A stretch of DNA of 64,000 bases from Limimaricola sp027213785. GTDB taxonomy: Bacteria; Pseudomonadota; Alphaproteobacteria; Rhodobacterales; Rhodobacteraceae. The stretch covers positions 2,728,001-2,792,000 of the forward strand of contig NZ_CP193755.1 of assembly GCF_050847355.1 (NCBI RefSeq). The letters run 5' to 3'. Below, piece after piece: positions 1 through 8,744 of this stretch. Positions within the stretch are counted from its first letter, which is position 1, and every line of letters starts with the position of its first letter. The position numbers were made by a program, and so were the translations under genes. Under the pieces are notes generated by a model. The model had not been told where the DNA came from. It ran no database searches and saw only the letters and a list, made by a program, of their open reading frames with translations.

Positions 1-684
1 AATAACATGCCCGACATCCTGCAGGGCTGGGACGGCGCACCCGATCTCGGCGGGCGCGACTGCGGCAACGGTCTCGTCATCGATCACGGCGATGGCTGGG
101 AGACGCAGTATTGCCACATGGCACGAGGGTCTGTCGCGGTCTCTCCGGGAGACCGGGTCGAGACGGGCGACCGGCTGGGGCTGGTGGGCCTGTCGGGCCA
201 GAGCCAGTTTCCGCATCTGCACATCTCGGTCCGCCGCAACGGCGAGGTGGTCGATCCCTTCAACCCCGAGGGCCGTGCCGAATGCGGTGCCGCGCCGACG
301 CAGACCCTCTGGGCCGAACCGTTGGACTACGTGCCGGGTGGGCTGCTCGATGCCGGCACGGCGCCGGGCGTCCCGGAATGGGAGGCGGTGCAGTCGGGCA
401 CCGCGAACGGCGAGATCGGTTCCGACACGCCGCTGGTGCTCTGGGGTTTCGTCTTCGGCGCGCGCGAGGGCGACCGGCTGCGGCTTGCGATCGAGGGACC
501 GCAGGGCGAGGTGATCGACGAGGAGATGCCCCTTGACCGGACCCAGGCGCAGCTGTTCCGGGCCGCCGGGCTGCGCGCACCCGAGGGCGGCTGGCCCGAT
601 GGCCGCTATGAGGGCCGGGTCACCCTGCTGCGCGGCGACCGGGTGCTGGGCGAGCAGGTGGTGCCGATCGAGATCGGCGGCTGA
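1..684 (+). CDS. M23 family metallopeptidase, C-terminal part (5' truncated by window)
   Basis: The reading frame is open from the first base, and the first ATG (position 7) is probably internal because the N-terminal part of the LytM/M23 fold, with its HxxxD zinc motif, is missing. What is visible is the second half: a GNGLVIDHGDGWETQYCHM stretch typical of the M23 core, then the PHLHISVRRNGEVVDPF region containing the HxH zinc/catalytic motif. About 120 further residues of unassigned sequence follow. The family cleaves peptidoglycan cross-links in the periplasm. The gene converges with the coiled-coil OmpA protein gene, with only 3 bases between the stop codons. Function is confident at family level; the exact substrate is not known. 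Confidence 0.85.
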   Translation, partial: NNMPDILQGWDGAPDLGGRDCGNGLVIDHGDGWETQYCHMARGSVAVSPGDRVETGDRLGLVGLSGQSQFPHLHISVRRNGEVVDPFNPEGRAECGAAPTQTLWAEPLDYVPGGLLDAGTAPGVPEWEAVQSGTANGEIGSDTPLVLWGFVFGAREGDRLRLAIEGPQGEVIDEEMPLDRTQAQLFRAAGLRAPEGGWPDGRYEGRVTLLRGDRVLGEQVVPIEIGG

Positions 685-687
685 GCC

Positions 688-2823
688 TCAGCGTTCGGTC
701 AGCTTCAGCTCGATCCGCCGGTTGCGGGCCCGGGCCTCGGGCGTGTCGCGCGGATCGAGCGGCTGGTATTCGCCGAAGCCGTTGGCGGCGAGGCGTTGCG
801 GCGGAATGCCCTCCTCCTCGCTCATGTAGCGCACGACCGACAGCGCGCGGGCCTGGCTCAGCTCCCAGTTGTCGGCGTAGCGGCCGCCCCGGATCGGGAT
901 GTCGTCGGTATGACCGTCGACGCGGATCACCCAGTCGATACCTTCGGGAATCTCGGCGGCGATCCGGCGCAGCAGGGCCGCGACCTTGGCGATCTCCTGT
1001 TCGCCCTCGTCCGACAGGGTTGCCTCGCCCCGCCCGAACAGCACCTCGGAGGAGAAGACGAAGCGGTCGCCTTCGATCCGCACGCCTTCCTCGCCCTCGA
1101 GCATGCCGCGCAGCTCGCCGAAGAAATCCGAGCGGTAGCGTTCGAGGTCCTCGGCCTCGGCGGCGAGGCGCGCCGCCTCCTCCTCGAGCCGCTGGCGCTC
1201 TTCCTCCTCCAACTCTCGGCGGCGGCGCTCCTCGGCGGCGGCGCGGGCCAGCGCGGTGTTGAGCTGTCGGCCCAGATCCTCGATCTCGGCCTCGGCCACG
1301 GCGCTGGTCGTCTCGGCCTGCCCCAGCAGCGACCGCAGCTCGGCCACGTCGTCGCGCAGCGCCGCGACCTGCGCGTTCAGCGCCGCCATGCGCCGCTGCG
1401 CCTCGGCGGTGGCGCTTTCCTCGTCGGCCAGCGCCGCGCGGGCCGTGGCCAGAAGGGCGGCGCGACGCTCCGCCTCGCTGGCCTCGGCCTCGGCCCGTTC
1501 CTGCGTGGTCTCCAGATCGGCCAGCGCGCGCGCAAGCCGGGATTCGAGTTCGGCCCGCTCCTGCTCGGTTTCGCTGCGGTCCTGCGACAGGGTCTCGGCC
1601 CGGGCCTCGGCGGCTTCTCGTGCCGCCAGCGCCTCGGCCAGACGGTCGGCAAGATCGGCGCGGCCGCGCTCGGCCTCGGCCCCTGCCGCGCGCGCCGCCT
1701 CGGCCTCGGCCCGTGCGGCGTCGCGGTCGAGGACCGCCGCCGCCAGCCGCGCCGAGAGCTCGGCCTCGGTGGTCTCGCCCGCTTCGAGCGCCGCCGCAAG
1801 CTCGGCGCGCACCGCTTCGAGATCGGCCTCTCCGGCCTCGCGCGCGGCCAGCGCCGCGGCGAGGCGGCTCGACAGGTCCTCGCTCTCGGCCTGCGCCTGC
1901 GCCAGCGCCGCGCGGGCCGCCTCCAGATCGGCCTCGGTTTCCTCGGCGATATCCAGCGCGGCGGCCAGGCGCGCGTCGAGCCCCTCGCCCTCGCGCAGCG
2001 CCCGGGTCAGGGCGTTCTGGCTTTCCTGCCGCGCCAGCACCGCCTCGGCCAGGGCCCGGTCGAGATCGTCGCGCGCGGCCTCGGCGGCGGCGAGAAGCGT
2101 CAACGTCTCCTCGGCCTCGCGCCGCTTCTCCTCCAGCGCCAGCGTCATCACCGACAGCTCGGCATCCGCGTCCTGCAGCCGCGCGCGCAGCCGTTCGGCG
2201 GCGGCGGCGTCGGCGAGGCGCTCGGCCTCCAGTTCCGAGATCCGCTCCGCGCCCTCGGCGCGTTCGTCCTCGAGCCCGGCGATGGTTTCCGCGTCCTGCG
2301 CCGCCTCCGTCTCCAGATCGGCGACGAGCGCCTCGAGCGCCTCGCGCCGGGCCGCGGCCAGCCGTGCCGCCTCGGCCTGCGCGTCGATCTCCTCGCGCGC
2401 GGTGGCAAGCGCCGTCTCGGCCTCGCCCGAGCGGTCGCGCTCGGCCGCGAGATCCTGCTCCAGCCCGGCGATGCGGTCGCGCGCCTCGGCCCGTTCGGTG
2501 GTCAGGCGCGCGATCCGGTCGGATTGCGCCTCGGCCCGGGCGCGCGCCTGCGCCAGCTGCTCGCCGAGGCTGCCGATCTCGCTTTCGAGTTCGGCGCCGC
2601 GGCTCCGCTCCAGTCCCAGCGCGCTGCTCAGCCGTTCGACCTCGGCGCCCAGCGTGTCGAGCTCGCTCGCCTGCCCGGTGATCGTGTCGCGCAGCACGAA
2701 CTGTACCACCGTGAAGATCGTCAGCACGAACATCAGCACCAGCAGCAGGCCGGTCATCGCATCAACGAAGCCGGGCCAGATCGAGGCCTGGAAGCGGTTG
2801 GCGTGGCGGCGCTTGAGCCCCAT
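688..2823 (-). CDS. MotB/OmpA-like peptidoglycan-binding protein with a very long coiled coil
   Basis: This 711-residue protein has one N-terminal membrane segment (about residues 19-45, FVDAMTGLLLVLMFVL) with an aspartate at residue 21, the position of the proton-carrying Asp in MotB/ExbD stator proteins. About 530 residues of Ala/Glu/Arg-rich heptad coiled coil follow. An OmpA-like peptidoglycan-binding domain ends the protein (about 580-711), with the VDGHTDDIPI and NWELSQARA motifs. It lies 3 bases downstream of the MotA/ExbB-like gene, so the pair probably forms a proton-driven inner-membrane complex that reaches across the periplasm. No flagellar genes are nearby, so it is not a normal flagellar stator. 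The cellular role is unknown. Confidence 0.8.
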   Translation of the reverse strand: MGLKRRHANRFQASIWPGFVDAMTGLLLVLMFVLTIFTVVQFVLRDTITGQASELDTLGAEVERLSSALGLERSRGAELESEIGSLGEQLAQARARAEAQSDRIARLTTERAEARDRIAGLEQDLAAERDRSGEAETALATAREEIDAQAEAARLAAARREALEALVADLETEAAQDAETIAGLEDERAEGAERISELEAERLADAAAAERLRARLQDADAELSVMTLALEEKRREAEETLTLLAAAEAARDDLDRALAEAVLARQESQNALTRALREGEGLDARLAAALDIAEETEADLEAARAALAQAQAESEDLSSRLAAALAAREAGEADLEAVRAELAAALEAGETTEAELSARLAAAVLDRDAARAEAEAARAAGAEAERGRADLADRLAEALAAREAAEARAETLSQDRSETEQERAELESRLARALADLETTQERAEAEASEAERRAALLATARAALADEESATAEAQRRMAALNAQVAALRDDVAELRSLLGQAETTSAVAEAEIEDLGRQLNTALARAAAEERRRRELEEEERQRLEEEAARLAAEAEDLERYRSDFFGELRGMLEGEEGVRIEGDRFVFSSEVLFGRGEATLSDEGEQEIAKVAALLRRIAAEIPEGIDWVIRVDGHTDDIPIRGGRYADNWELSQARALSVVRYMSEEEGIPPQRLAANGFGEYQPLDPRDTPEARARNRRIELKLTER

Positions 2824-2826
2824 GGA

Positions 2827-4014
2827 TCAGTGGTCCGGGTGGCCGCGCGTGGCGCGGAGCCCGCCCGGATGCCCGGTCTCGCGCAGCACCCGGCTCAGCC
2901 CGGCGAGATCGGTGCGCAGCTCGGCCAGCATCTCCTGCCGCCCCGCCGCGATCTCTTCGAGGATGCGCAGCAGCTGCACGTCCATGTTGCGCAGCCGCAT
3001 CCGGGTTTCGCTGTCATTGCCGCCCTCGGCGGCGCGCTCGAGCGCGGCATGGACCCGCTCCTGCCCCTCGGCGACCCGCTCCAGCGCCGCGCGCTCGGCG
3101 GCGGGATCCATCCGCTCGGCGATCCGGGCCAGCGTCTCGGTCAGCGCCGCGATCCGCGCCTCGCTCTCGCGCCGCGCCTCGCCCGCGGCACCGACGGCGT
3201 GGCTCAGCCCCTCCATCCGCTCGCCCAGATGCTCGACCATCTGCGCCAGCAGGCCACCATCGCCGTTCGAGGCCGGCTGCTGCTCCTCGCCCGAGGCGTA
3301 GCCGAGCCGGGTGATGGTCGAGAGCCATTCCTCGAGCTCGCGGTAGAAGCGGTTCTGCCCATGGGTGGCGAACAGCTCCAGCAGCCCGACCACCAGCGAG
3401 CCGGCAAGACCCAGAAGCGACGATGAGAAGGCGGTGCCCATGCCGCCGAGCTGCGCCTCGAGCCCCTGTTGCAGCCGCTCGAAGATCGCGGTGCCGCTTT
3501 CGCCCTCGGACGGATCGAGCGAGCGGATCGTGTCGACCAGCGCCGGCACGGTGGTGGCGAGCCCGTAGAAGGTGCCGAGCAGGCCGAGAAAGATCAGCGT
3601 GTTCGAGAGGTAGCGGGTGATCTCGCGTTCCTCGTCGATGCGCTGTCCGACCGATTCGAGGATCGAGCGGGCGCTGTCGGGCGAGATGTGCATGCGCGCC
3701 CCGCGCGACCGCAGCAGCGTCGCCAGAGGCAACAGCAACCCCGGCGCCGGGCCGGTGGTCTTGGGCGTGCGCACGAAGGATTCGATCCAGCCCACCGAGC
3801 GGATCAGCGCGATCACCTGCCAGAAGCAGGTCAGCACGCCAAGCACGAAGAAGGCGCTGATGGCGCTGTTGAGCCAAGGGTTGGTCAGGAAGATGCCGCG
3901 CAGCACCTCGCGCCCCAGCACCAGCCCGGCCGCGACCAGCCCCAACGCCACCAGCATCGACAGGATCTGCCGGACCGGCTGCGAGAAATGCGGTTTCGCC
4001 TGTGGCTGCCTCAT
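2827..4014 (-). CDS. MotA/TolQ/ExbB-type proton channel family protein
   Basis: The protein has four predicted membrane segments: two near the N-terminus (about residues 14-38 and 46-70 from the chosen start), and a pair around YLSNTLIFLGLLGTFYGLAT and GTAFSSSLLGLAGSLVVGLL that matches the conserved channel core of MotA/TolQ/ExbB. A charged helical tail of about 130 residues follows. The start at 4014 (MRQPQAKPH) has a GAGGATAAGG stretch upstream; an in-frame start at 4062 would add 16 residues. It is translated just before the coiled-coil OmpA protein and is inferred to be its channel partner. The partners of a Tol or Ton system (TolR, TolA, TonB) are absent here. Confidence 0.78.
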   Translation of the reverse strand: MRQPQAKPHFSQPVRQILSMLVALGLVAAGLVLGREVLRGIFLTNPWLNSAISAFFVLGVLTCFWQVIALIRSVGWIESFVRTPKTTGPAPGLLLPLATLLRSRGARMHISPDSARSILESVGQRIDEEREITRYLSNTLIFLGLLGTFYGLATTVPALVDTIRSLDPSEGESGTAIFERLQQGLEAQLGGMGTAFSSSLLGLAGSLVVGLLELFATHGQNRFYRELEEWLSTITRLGYASGEEQQPASNGDGGLLAQMVEHLGERMEGLSHAVGAAGEARRESEARIAALTETLARIAERMDPAAERAALERVAEGQERVHAALERAAEGGNDSETRMRLRNMDVQLLRILEEIAAGRQEMLAELRTDLAGLSRVLRETGHPGGLRATRGHPDH

Positions 4015-4118
4015 GCGGGCCTTATCCTCTAGATTGCGCTTTTCAAACCATAGGGATCGCAAGGCGGGGACGCCAATGGCCTTTCGCGGCGCCGGCCGGG
4101 ATGTGGCGGCGGTGCCTC

Positions 4119-4664
4119 TCAGCCCCCGCTGCGCAGCGTCTTGACCCGCTCGACCAGCCAGTCGAGATCGGGGTCGTGCACGCCCATCTCGGTCAGATGC
4201 GCGGCGGTGTTGAACAGGTATTCGTCATTGGGGCCGCGCCCGCCCACCGCACCGGCGATGCGCCGCGCCTGGGTTTCGAGATCGAGCGCCACGTATTGCG
4301 CGTGGCCCGGGTCGATCACGTAGGTCAACGCATCGACCACCCGCCCGTCGGTGAGCGCCAGCGGCTGATGCGTCTCGAGATAGGCCGAGGAAACCAGCTC
4401 GCGCTCGCGCAGCATCGCGATCACCATCTCGCGCTCGGCCTCGGGCGCGCGCAGCGCCAGCCCGGTGCAGACCGCCCCCGGCGCGCGGTCGAGCGCCAGC
4501 ACCAACCCCGGCATTTCCGGCGTGCCGCGATGGTGGATCGACGACATGCAGAAACTGCGGTGCCAGCCGTCGAGCCGCGCCACCACCACCTCCTCGGGGG
4601 TGAAGCCCGGATTCCACAGAAGCGATCCGTAGCCGAATACCCAAAGCGCGGTCTGGTCGGTCAT
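4119..4664 (-). CDS. chaC: Glutathione-specific gamma-glutamylcyclotransferase, ChaC family
   Basis: The 181-residue protein begins with WVFGYGSLLWNPGF, the substrate-binding YGSL motif of the ChaC/GGCT fold. It continues with the family features RSFCMSS, YLETHQ and the C-terminal GPNDEYLFNTAAHL. ChaC enzymes cleave glutathione to 5-oxoproline and Cys-Gly in the cytoplasm. The start at 4664 is chosen because AGGAGG lies 6 bases upstream; a longer frame reaching 4745 would overlap the divergent gene and has no similar signal. Glutamate-cysteine ligase, which begins glutathione synthesis, is elsewhere in the window (58562-59932). Confidence 0.9.
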   Translation of the reverse strand: MTDQTALWVFGYGSLLWNPGFTPEEVVVARLDGWHRSFCMSSIHHRGTPEMPGLVLALDRAPGAVCTGLALRAPEAEREMVIAMLRERELVSSAYLETHQPLALTDGRVVDALTYVIDPGHAQYVALDLETQARRIAGAVGGRGPNDEYLFNTAAHLTEMGVHDPDLDWLVERVKTLRSGG

Positions 4665-4728
4665 GCTGGCCCTCCTAGCTGCCCCCCTGTAAATACCCGA
4701 TCCTGACCGGGCGAAAGGGCCTCGATAC

Positions 4729-5697
4729 ATGCGACTTCTTCTCATTCTGGTGGCGCTTCTGGCGCTGGCCTTCGGCGGCTGGTGGGTCTGGGGCAGCCGC
4801 GCCGTCGATGCAAGGCTGGCCGAACTGACCGAAGAGCTGCGGGCGGCGGGCTGGCAGGTGGACTACACCACCGACGGCACGGCGGGCTTTCCCTACCGCT
4901 TCGATCTGGACCTGCGCGACATCTCACTGGTCTCGCCCAACGGCATCTACGGCTGGCAGAGCCCGCGGCTGCGGGTGGTGGCGCAGAGCTACGAGCCGAA
5001 CCGGCTGATCGTCGCGGCCGACGAGACGCACCGCGTCTCAGTGCCGGGCCAGGATCTCGACATCGAGGTTACCGGCCCGCGCGCCTCGGGCGCGGTGGAG
5101 ATCGGCGAGACACTGCCGGTGACCGAGCTCACCGTGGAGGCGGCCGATCTCGCGGTGGCCTCCTCGCTGGGCTGGGAGACGCAGGTGGGCACGCTGCTCG
5201 CCGCGCTGCGCGGCAACGGTGCCGCGAATGGCTATGACGCCTATGCCGAGGCGACGCGGATCGCGGTGCCGGAGGCGTGGCGCGCGGCCTGGGATCCCAC
5301 GGGCGCGCTTCCCGCCGAGATCGCGGCGCTGCGCCTCGATGCGGATCTGGGCCTCGATGCACCGCTGGCGCTTGCGGGAGAGGCGGCGGCGATCGAGCAG
5401 ATCGATCTCGGCGAGCTGGCGCTCGACTGGGGCCCGGTGCAGGCGCGCGGCAGCGGCACGCTCGATGTCGACCCCGCCGGTGTCCCCGAGGGCGAGGTGG
5501 TGCTCGAGATCGACGGCTGGGAAGTGCTTCTGGACCTCGCCGCCCGGGCCGGGGTGCCGATCGCCGAATCCTCGCTGCTGCGCGGTGCGCTGGGTTCGAT
5601 GGCGCAGGACGGCGTGCTGCGCGCGCCGATCAGCTTCGCCAACGGCGCGATGCGGCTCGGCTTCATCCCGCTGGGGCCCGCGCCGCTGCTGCGCTAG
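4729..5697 (+). CDS. DUF2125 domain-containing membrane-anchored protein
   Basis: The 322-residue protein has an N-terminal signal/anchor (MRLLLILVALLALAFGGWWVWG) and then a predicted periplasmic domain. Its FPYRFDLDLRDISL and WQSPRLRVVAQSYEPNRL stretches match DUF2125, a family common in alphaproteobacteria and without known function. It starts 64 bases from the divergent chaC gene. It converges with the extensin-like gene, and both stop codons lie in the same CTAG tetranucleotide at 5694-5697. Family assignment is from remembered sequence features; no biochemical role can be inferred. Confidence 0.75.
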   Translation: MRLLLILVALLALAFGGWWVWGSRAVDARLAELTEELRAAGWQVDYTTDGTAGFPYRFDLDLRDISLVSPNGIYGWQSPRLRVVAQSYEPNRLIVAADETHRVSVPGQDLDIEVTGPRASGAVEIGETLPVTELTVEAADLAVASSLGWETQVGTLLAALRGNGAANGYDAYAEATRIAVPEAWRAAWDPTGALPAEIAALRLDADLGLDAPLALAGEAAAIEQIDLGELALDWGPVQARGSGTLDVDPAGVPEGEVVLEIDGWEVLLDLAARAGVPIAESSLLRGALGSMAQDGVLRAPISFANGAMRLGFIPLGPAPLLR

Positions 5698-6614
5698 CGG
5701 CAGTAGGGACTGCGATTCGAGGCGGTGTCGAAGTGGAAATGGTCCCGGTGCGCCGCGTTGGCGTCGGGGCCGAGCACCGTCCCGAAGGGGCCGCAGGCGG
5801 CCTTGTGCAACTCGCGCAGCGCACCGCCCGCACCGCGGCTGTTCCAGCCCGAGGTCAGGCTGATCTCGCGCCCGTGGCGCAGCCCGAACGCGGTGATGTC
5901 GATGGCGCGGCCGAAGGCATGCTCGGAAAGCTGCGCCCCCTCCTCGTTGTTGCGCGAGCGGCAGACATAGCTGCCGGCGGTGCGCAGCACCGCGAGACCG
6001 CCGCCGGTGGCCGAGAGCATCGGCTTTGCCGACTGACCGACCCAGGCGCCCAGCGCCCGCGCGGTGTCGCAATCGACCACCGCCGCCGGGGCGATCCGCA
6101 CGCCATGGACGGCGGTGATCTTCACCGGAGCCTCGATGCCGCAGGCCCCGGCCCCGTTCACCGGGGCGACGGGCGCGCCCTCGAGCCCGGGCATGCCGCA
6201 AAGCGCACCCGCGCTCCCGACGGGCGGCGCGGCACGGGTCACGGGAGCCGAGACCACCTGCGCTTCGGACAGCGAGGCCGAGAGCGAGGGGCGCGCGCCG
6301 GGTCGCTGTTCGGGCCGGGCGGCCGTGGCCACGGCTTCGGGCGAGGCGCTGGCGACCGCGGCGTCAGGCGCTGGCACGGCCACCGGCGCCGCCGTCGTGG
6401 CGAGCCGCGCGCGCGGCCGCGACACGGTGCTGGGCTGTCCCGGCGTGGCGGTGGGCGGCGCCGTGGCGACGGGCGTATCAAGCACAGGTGCGTCCGGCGC
6501 GGTCGTGGCCGCGCGGCCCACGGGACGTGCGGCGGTCTCCGGCGCCAGCGGTTGTGCTGCGAGCGCGAGCGGGGCGAGCGCGAGGCAGGCCGCCAGCCAT
6601 GTGGTACGGCTCAT
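5694..6614 (-). CDS. Extensin-like C-terminal domain protein, probable secreted peptidase-like protein
   Basis: The 306-residue protein has a signal peptide (cleavage probably near LALAAQPLAP). An Ala/Pro/Thr-rich low-complexity linker of about 115 residues follows, then an extensin-like domain with CGIEAPVKI, the SEHAFGRAIDITAF motif and AAHRDHFHFD near the end. The His/Asp pattern resembles the VanY/M15 D,D-carboxypeptidase fold, suggesting zinc-dependent action on cell-wall peptides, although this is inference. The start at 6614 overlaps the tyrC stop by 4 bases (ATGA), so it is the third gene of the hisC-tyrC-extensin operon. The Pro-rich linker is expected for a cell-wall or periplasmic protein. 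Confidence 0.8.
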   Translation of the reverse strand: MSRTTWLAACLALAPLALAAQPLAPETAARPVGRAATTAPDAPVLDTPVATAPPTATPGQPSTVSRPRARLATTAAPVAVPAPDAAVASASPEAVATAARPEQRPGARPSLSASLSEAQVVSAPVTRAAPPVGSAGALCGMPGLEGAPVAPVNGAGACGIEAPVKITAVHGVRIAPAAVVDCDTARALGAWVGQSAKPMLSATGGGLAVLRTAGSYVCRSRNNEEGAQLSEHAFGRAIDITAFGLRHGREISLTSGWNSRGAGGALRELHKAACGPFGTVLGPDANAAHRDHFHFDTASNRSPYCR

Positions 6615-7558
6615 CTCCGGGGCTCCGTCTTGTCGCCGCGCGCGGCGCCCCGGCCGAAATCCGGGGCGGCCGTGTCCTGCCCCGCCTCGATGATGCCGCG
6701 GCGGATCGCGCGGGTGCGGGTGAAGTAGTCGTGCAGGTGATCGCCGTCGCCGGTGCGGATCGCGCGTTGCAGCGCGAACAGCTCCTCGGTGAAGCGGCCG
6801 AGGATCTCCAGCGTCGCCTCCTTGTTGGTCAGGAACACGTCGCGCCACATGGTCGGGTCGGAGGCCGCGATGCGGGTGAAGTCGCGGAAACCGGCGGCGG
6901 AATACTTGATCACCTCGCTGTCGGTCACCCGGCGCAGGTCGTCGGCGACGCCCACCATGGTGTAGGCGATCAAATGCGGGGTGTGGCTGGTCACCGCCAG
7001 CACGAGGTCGTGGTGGTCGGCATCCATCACGTCGACATGCGCGCCCATCCCCTCCCACAGCGCCGAGAGTCGCGCCACGGCGTCGGGGTCGATGTCGCCA
7101 TTCGCTGGCACGATCAGGCACCAGCGATTGTCGAAAAGCTCGGCGAAGCCCGAACGCGGGCCCGAATGCTCGGTCCCGGCGAGCGGATGGGCCGGGATGA
7201 AATGCACGCCCTCGGGGATATGCGGGGCGACCGCCTCGATCACCGCCTTCTTGACCGAGCCGACATCCGAGACGACGGTCCCGGGCCTGAGCACCGGCGC
7301 GATCTCTTCGGCAACCGCGCCCATCGCGCCCACCGGCACGCAGAGCACCACGAGATCGGCACCCTCCGCCGCCTCGGCCGCCGTCTCGCAGACCCGGTCG
7401 ACGAGATTGATCTCGCGCGCGATCTCGCGCGTTTCGGCCGATCGCGCATGGCCGGTGATTTCACCCGCGAGACCGGCGCGCCGCATCGCATGCGCCATCG
7501 ACGAAGCGATCAGGCCGAGGCCGATCAGCGCGACGCGCTCGAACACCGGCACGCTCAT
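6611..7558 (-). CDS. tyrC: Prephenate/arogenate dehydrogenase
   Basis: The 315-residue NAD(P)-dependent dehydrogenase has an N-terminal Rossmann motif (VALIGLGLIASSMAHAM, where the usual final Gly is Ala) and the dehydrogenase signatures GSVKKAV and HPLAGTEHSGP. A helical C-terminal dimer domain follows, with VTSHTPHLIAYTM. It oxidatively decarboxylates prephenate or arogenate in tyrosine synthesis. The gene starts inside the end of hisC (4-base ATGA overlap). HisC-type aminotransferases can also act on aromatic oxo-acids, so this pairing is a sensible aromatic/histidine unit. Whether arogenate or prephenate is preferred cannot be read from the sequence; the symbol follows use in related bacteria. 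Confidence 0.9.
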   Translation of the reverse strand: MSVPVFERVALIGLGLIASSMAHAMRRAGLAGEITGHARSAETREIAREINLVDRVCETAAEAAEGADLVVLCVPVGAMGAVAEEIAPVLRPGTVVSDVGSVKKAVIEAVAPHIPEGVHFIPAHPLAGTEHSGPRSGFAELFDNRWCLIVPANGDIDPDAVARLSALWEGMGAHVDVMDADHHDLVLAVTSHTPHLIAYTMVGVADDLRRVTDSEVIKYSAAGFRDFTRIAASDPTMWRDVFLTNKEATLEILGRFTEELFALQRAIRTGDGDHLHDYFTRTRAIRRGIIEAGQDTAAPDFGRGAARGDKTEPRR

Positions 7559-8634
7559 GCCGCGCCCTTGAAACGGGCGATGGCGTCGATCACCCGGGCG
7601 CAGCCGGCCTCGTCGCCCACGGTGATGCGCAACGCCTCGGGAAAACCGTAGCCGCCGACGCGCCGTACCAGAATGCCCTCGGCCCGCAACGCCGCGTCGC
7701 AGCCCGCCGCCTCTGCCTCGTCCGCGAACCGCGCCAGAACGTAGTTGGCGTGGCTCTCGTCGCAGGCGATGCCAAGATCGAGGAGCCTGTCGCGCAGCCA
7801 GACGCGCAGCCGCGCATTCTCGCTTCGGCAATGCTCGGTGAAGCCGGTATCGCGGATCGCCGCCTCGGCGGCGGCGAGCTGGCTGTTCGACAGGTTGAAG
7901 GGCTGCCGCACCCGGTTCAGCACGTCGATGATCTCGCGCGGGCCATAGCCCCAGCCGATCCTGAGCCCGCCAAGGCCGTGGATCTTCGAGAAGGTGCGGG
8001 TCATCACCACGTTGTGGCGGCTCTCCACCAGCTTCGCGCCGCCATCATAGCCGTCGGCGAATTCCACATAGGCGCCGTCGAGCACGAGGATGACGTGATC
8101 GGGGATCGCGTCGGCGAGGCGCGCGACCGTCTCGACCGGGATCATCGTGCCGGTCGGGTTGCCGGGGTTGGTGAGGTAGATCAACCGGGTGCGCTCGGTG
8201 CAGGCGGCGAGGATCGCGTCGGTATCGACCACCCGGTCACGCTCGCGCACCTCGACCGGAGTCGCGCCGGCGGCCCGGGCGAGGATCGGGTACATGGCGA
8301 AGCCGTGCTCGGTGTGGATCACCTCGTCGCCGGGGCCGGCATAGCACTGCGCCAGGAACTGCAGCACCTCGTCCGACCCGGCGCCGCAGATGATGCGCTC
8401 CGCGTCGAGCCCGTGGATCTCTGCGATCGCGGCGCGCAGCGCCGCGTGATCGGTCGGGGGATAGAGATGCAGCGTCGCGGCCGAGCCCTCCAGCGCCGCC
8501 ACGGCGTGGCGGCTGGGACCATAGGGGTTCTCGTTGGACGACAGCTTGAGCGGGCTGGAATGCCCCTCGAGCTTGCTCTGCCCGCCCACATAGAGGGCGA
8601 TGTCCATGATGCCGGGCTGCGGGGTGATGCTCAT
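7555..8634 (-). CDS. hisC: Histidinol-phosphate aminotransferase
   Basis: The 359-residue fold-type I PLP enzyme contains KLSSNENPYGPS near the N-terminus, the cofactor-pocket region LTNPGNPTGTM and the Schiff-base lysine in TRTFSKIHGLGGLRIGWG. It converts imidazole-acetol phosphate to histidinol phosphate and, in many bacteria, also transaminates phenylpyruvate-type acids. The start at 8634 (MSITPQPGI) has AGGAG about 8 bases upstream (GAAGGAGCGCAGAG). It is the first gene of the hisC-tyrC-extensin operon, with tight overlaps. Confidence 0.92.
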   Translation of the reverse strand: MSITPQPGIMDIALYVGGQSKLEGHSSPLKLSSNENPYGPSRHAVAALEGSAATLHLYPPTDHAALRAAIAEIHGLDAERIICGAGSDEVLQFLAQCYAGPGDEVIHTEHGFAMYPILARAAGATPVEVRERDRVVDTDAILAACTERTRLIYLTNPGNPTGTMIPVETVARLADAIPDHVILVLDGAYVEFADGYDGGAKLVESRHNVVMTRTFSKIHGLGGLRIGWGYGPREIIDVLNRVRQPFNLSNSQLAAAEAAIRDTGFTEHCRSENARLRVWLRDRLLDLGIACDESHANYVLARFADEAEAAGCDAALRAEGILVRRVGGYGFPEALRITVGDEAGCARVIDAIARFKGAA

Positions 8635-8744
8635 CTCTGCGCTCCTTCGAACCGGGCCTCCATAGCCGGGGCGGCGGATGGTTTCCAGCGTCATGCAAGC
8701 CGCCTCCCCTCGCCCGCCGGCGGTATGCCGCTATGTGAGAAGCC

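Noticed and set aside
796..3426. A very long open frame on the plus strand (about 876 codons) opposite the coiled-coil and MotA-like genes
   Set aside because: It is the antisense shadow of Ala/Glu/Arg-rich coiled-coil codons; its translation is low-complexity Arg/Leu/Gly and has no start signal or family look.
688..4014. Resemblance of the MotA-like plus OmpA-coiled-coil pair to the ZorA/ZorB core of Zorya anti-phage systems
   Set aside because: No ZorC, ZorD or ZorE-type helicase or nuclease is adjacent, the long coiled coil is on the MotB-like rather than the MotA-like protein, and the neighbours are cell-wall and housekeeping genes.
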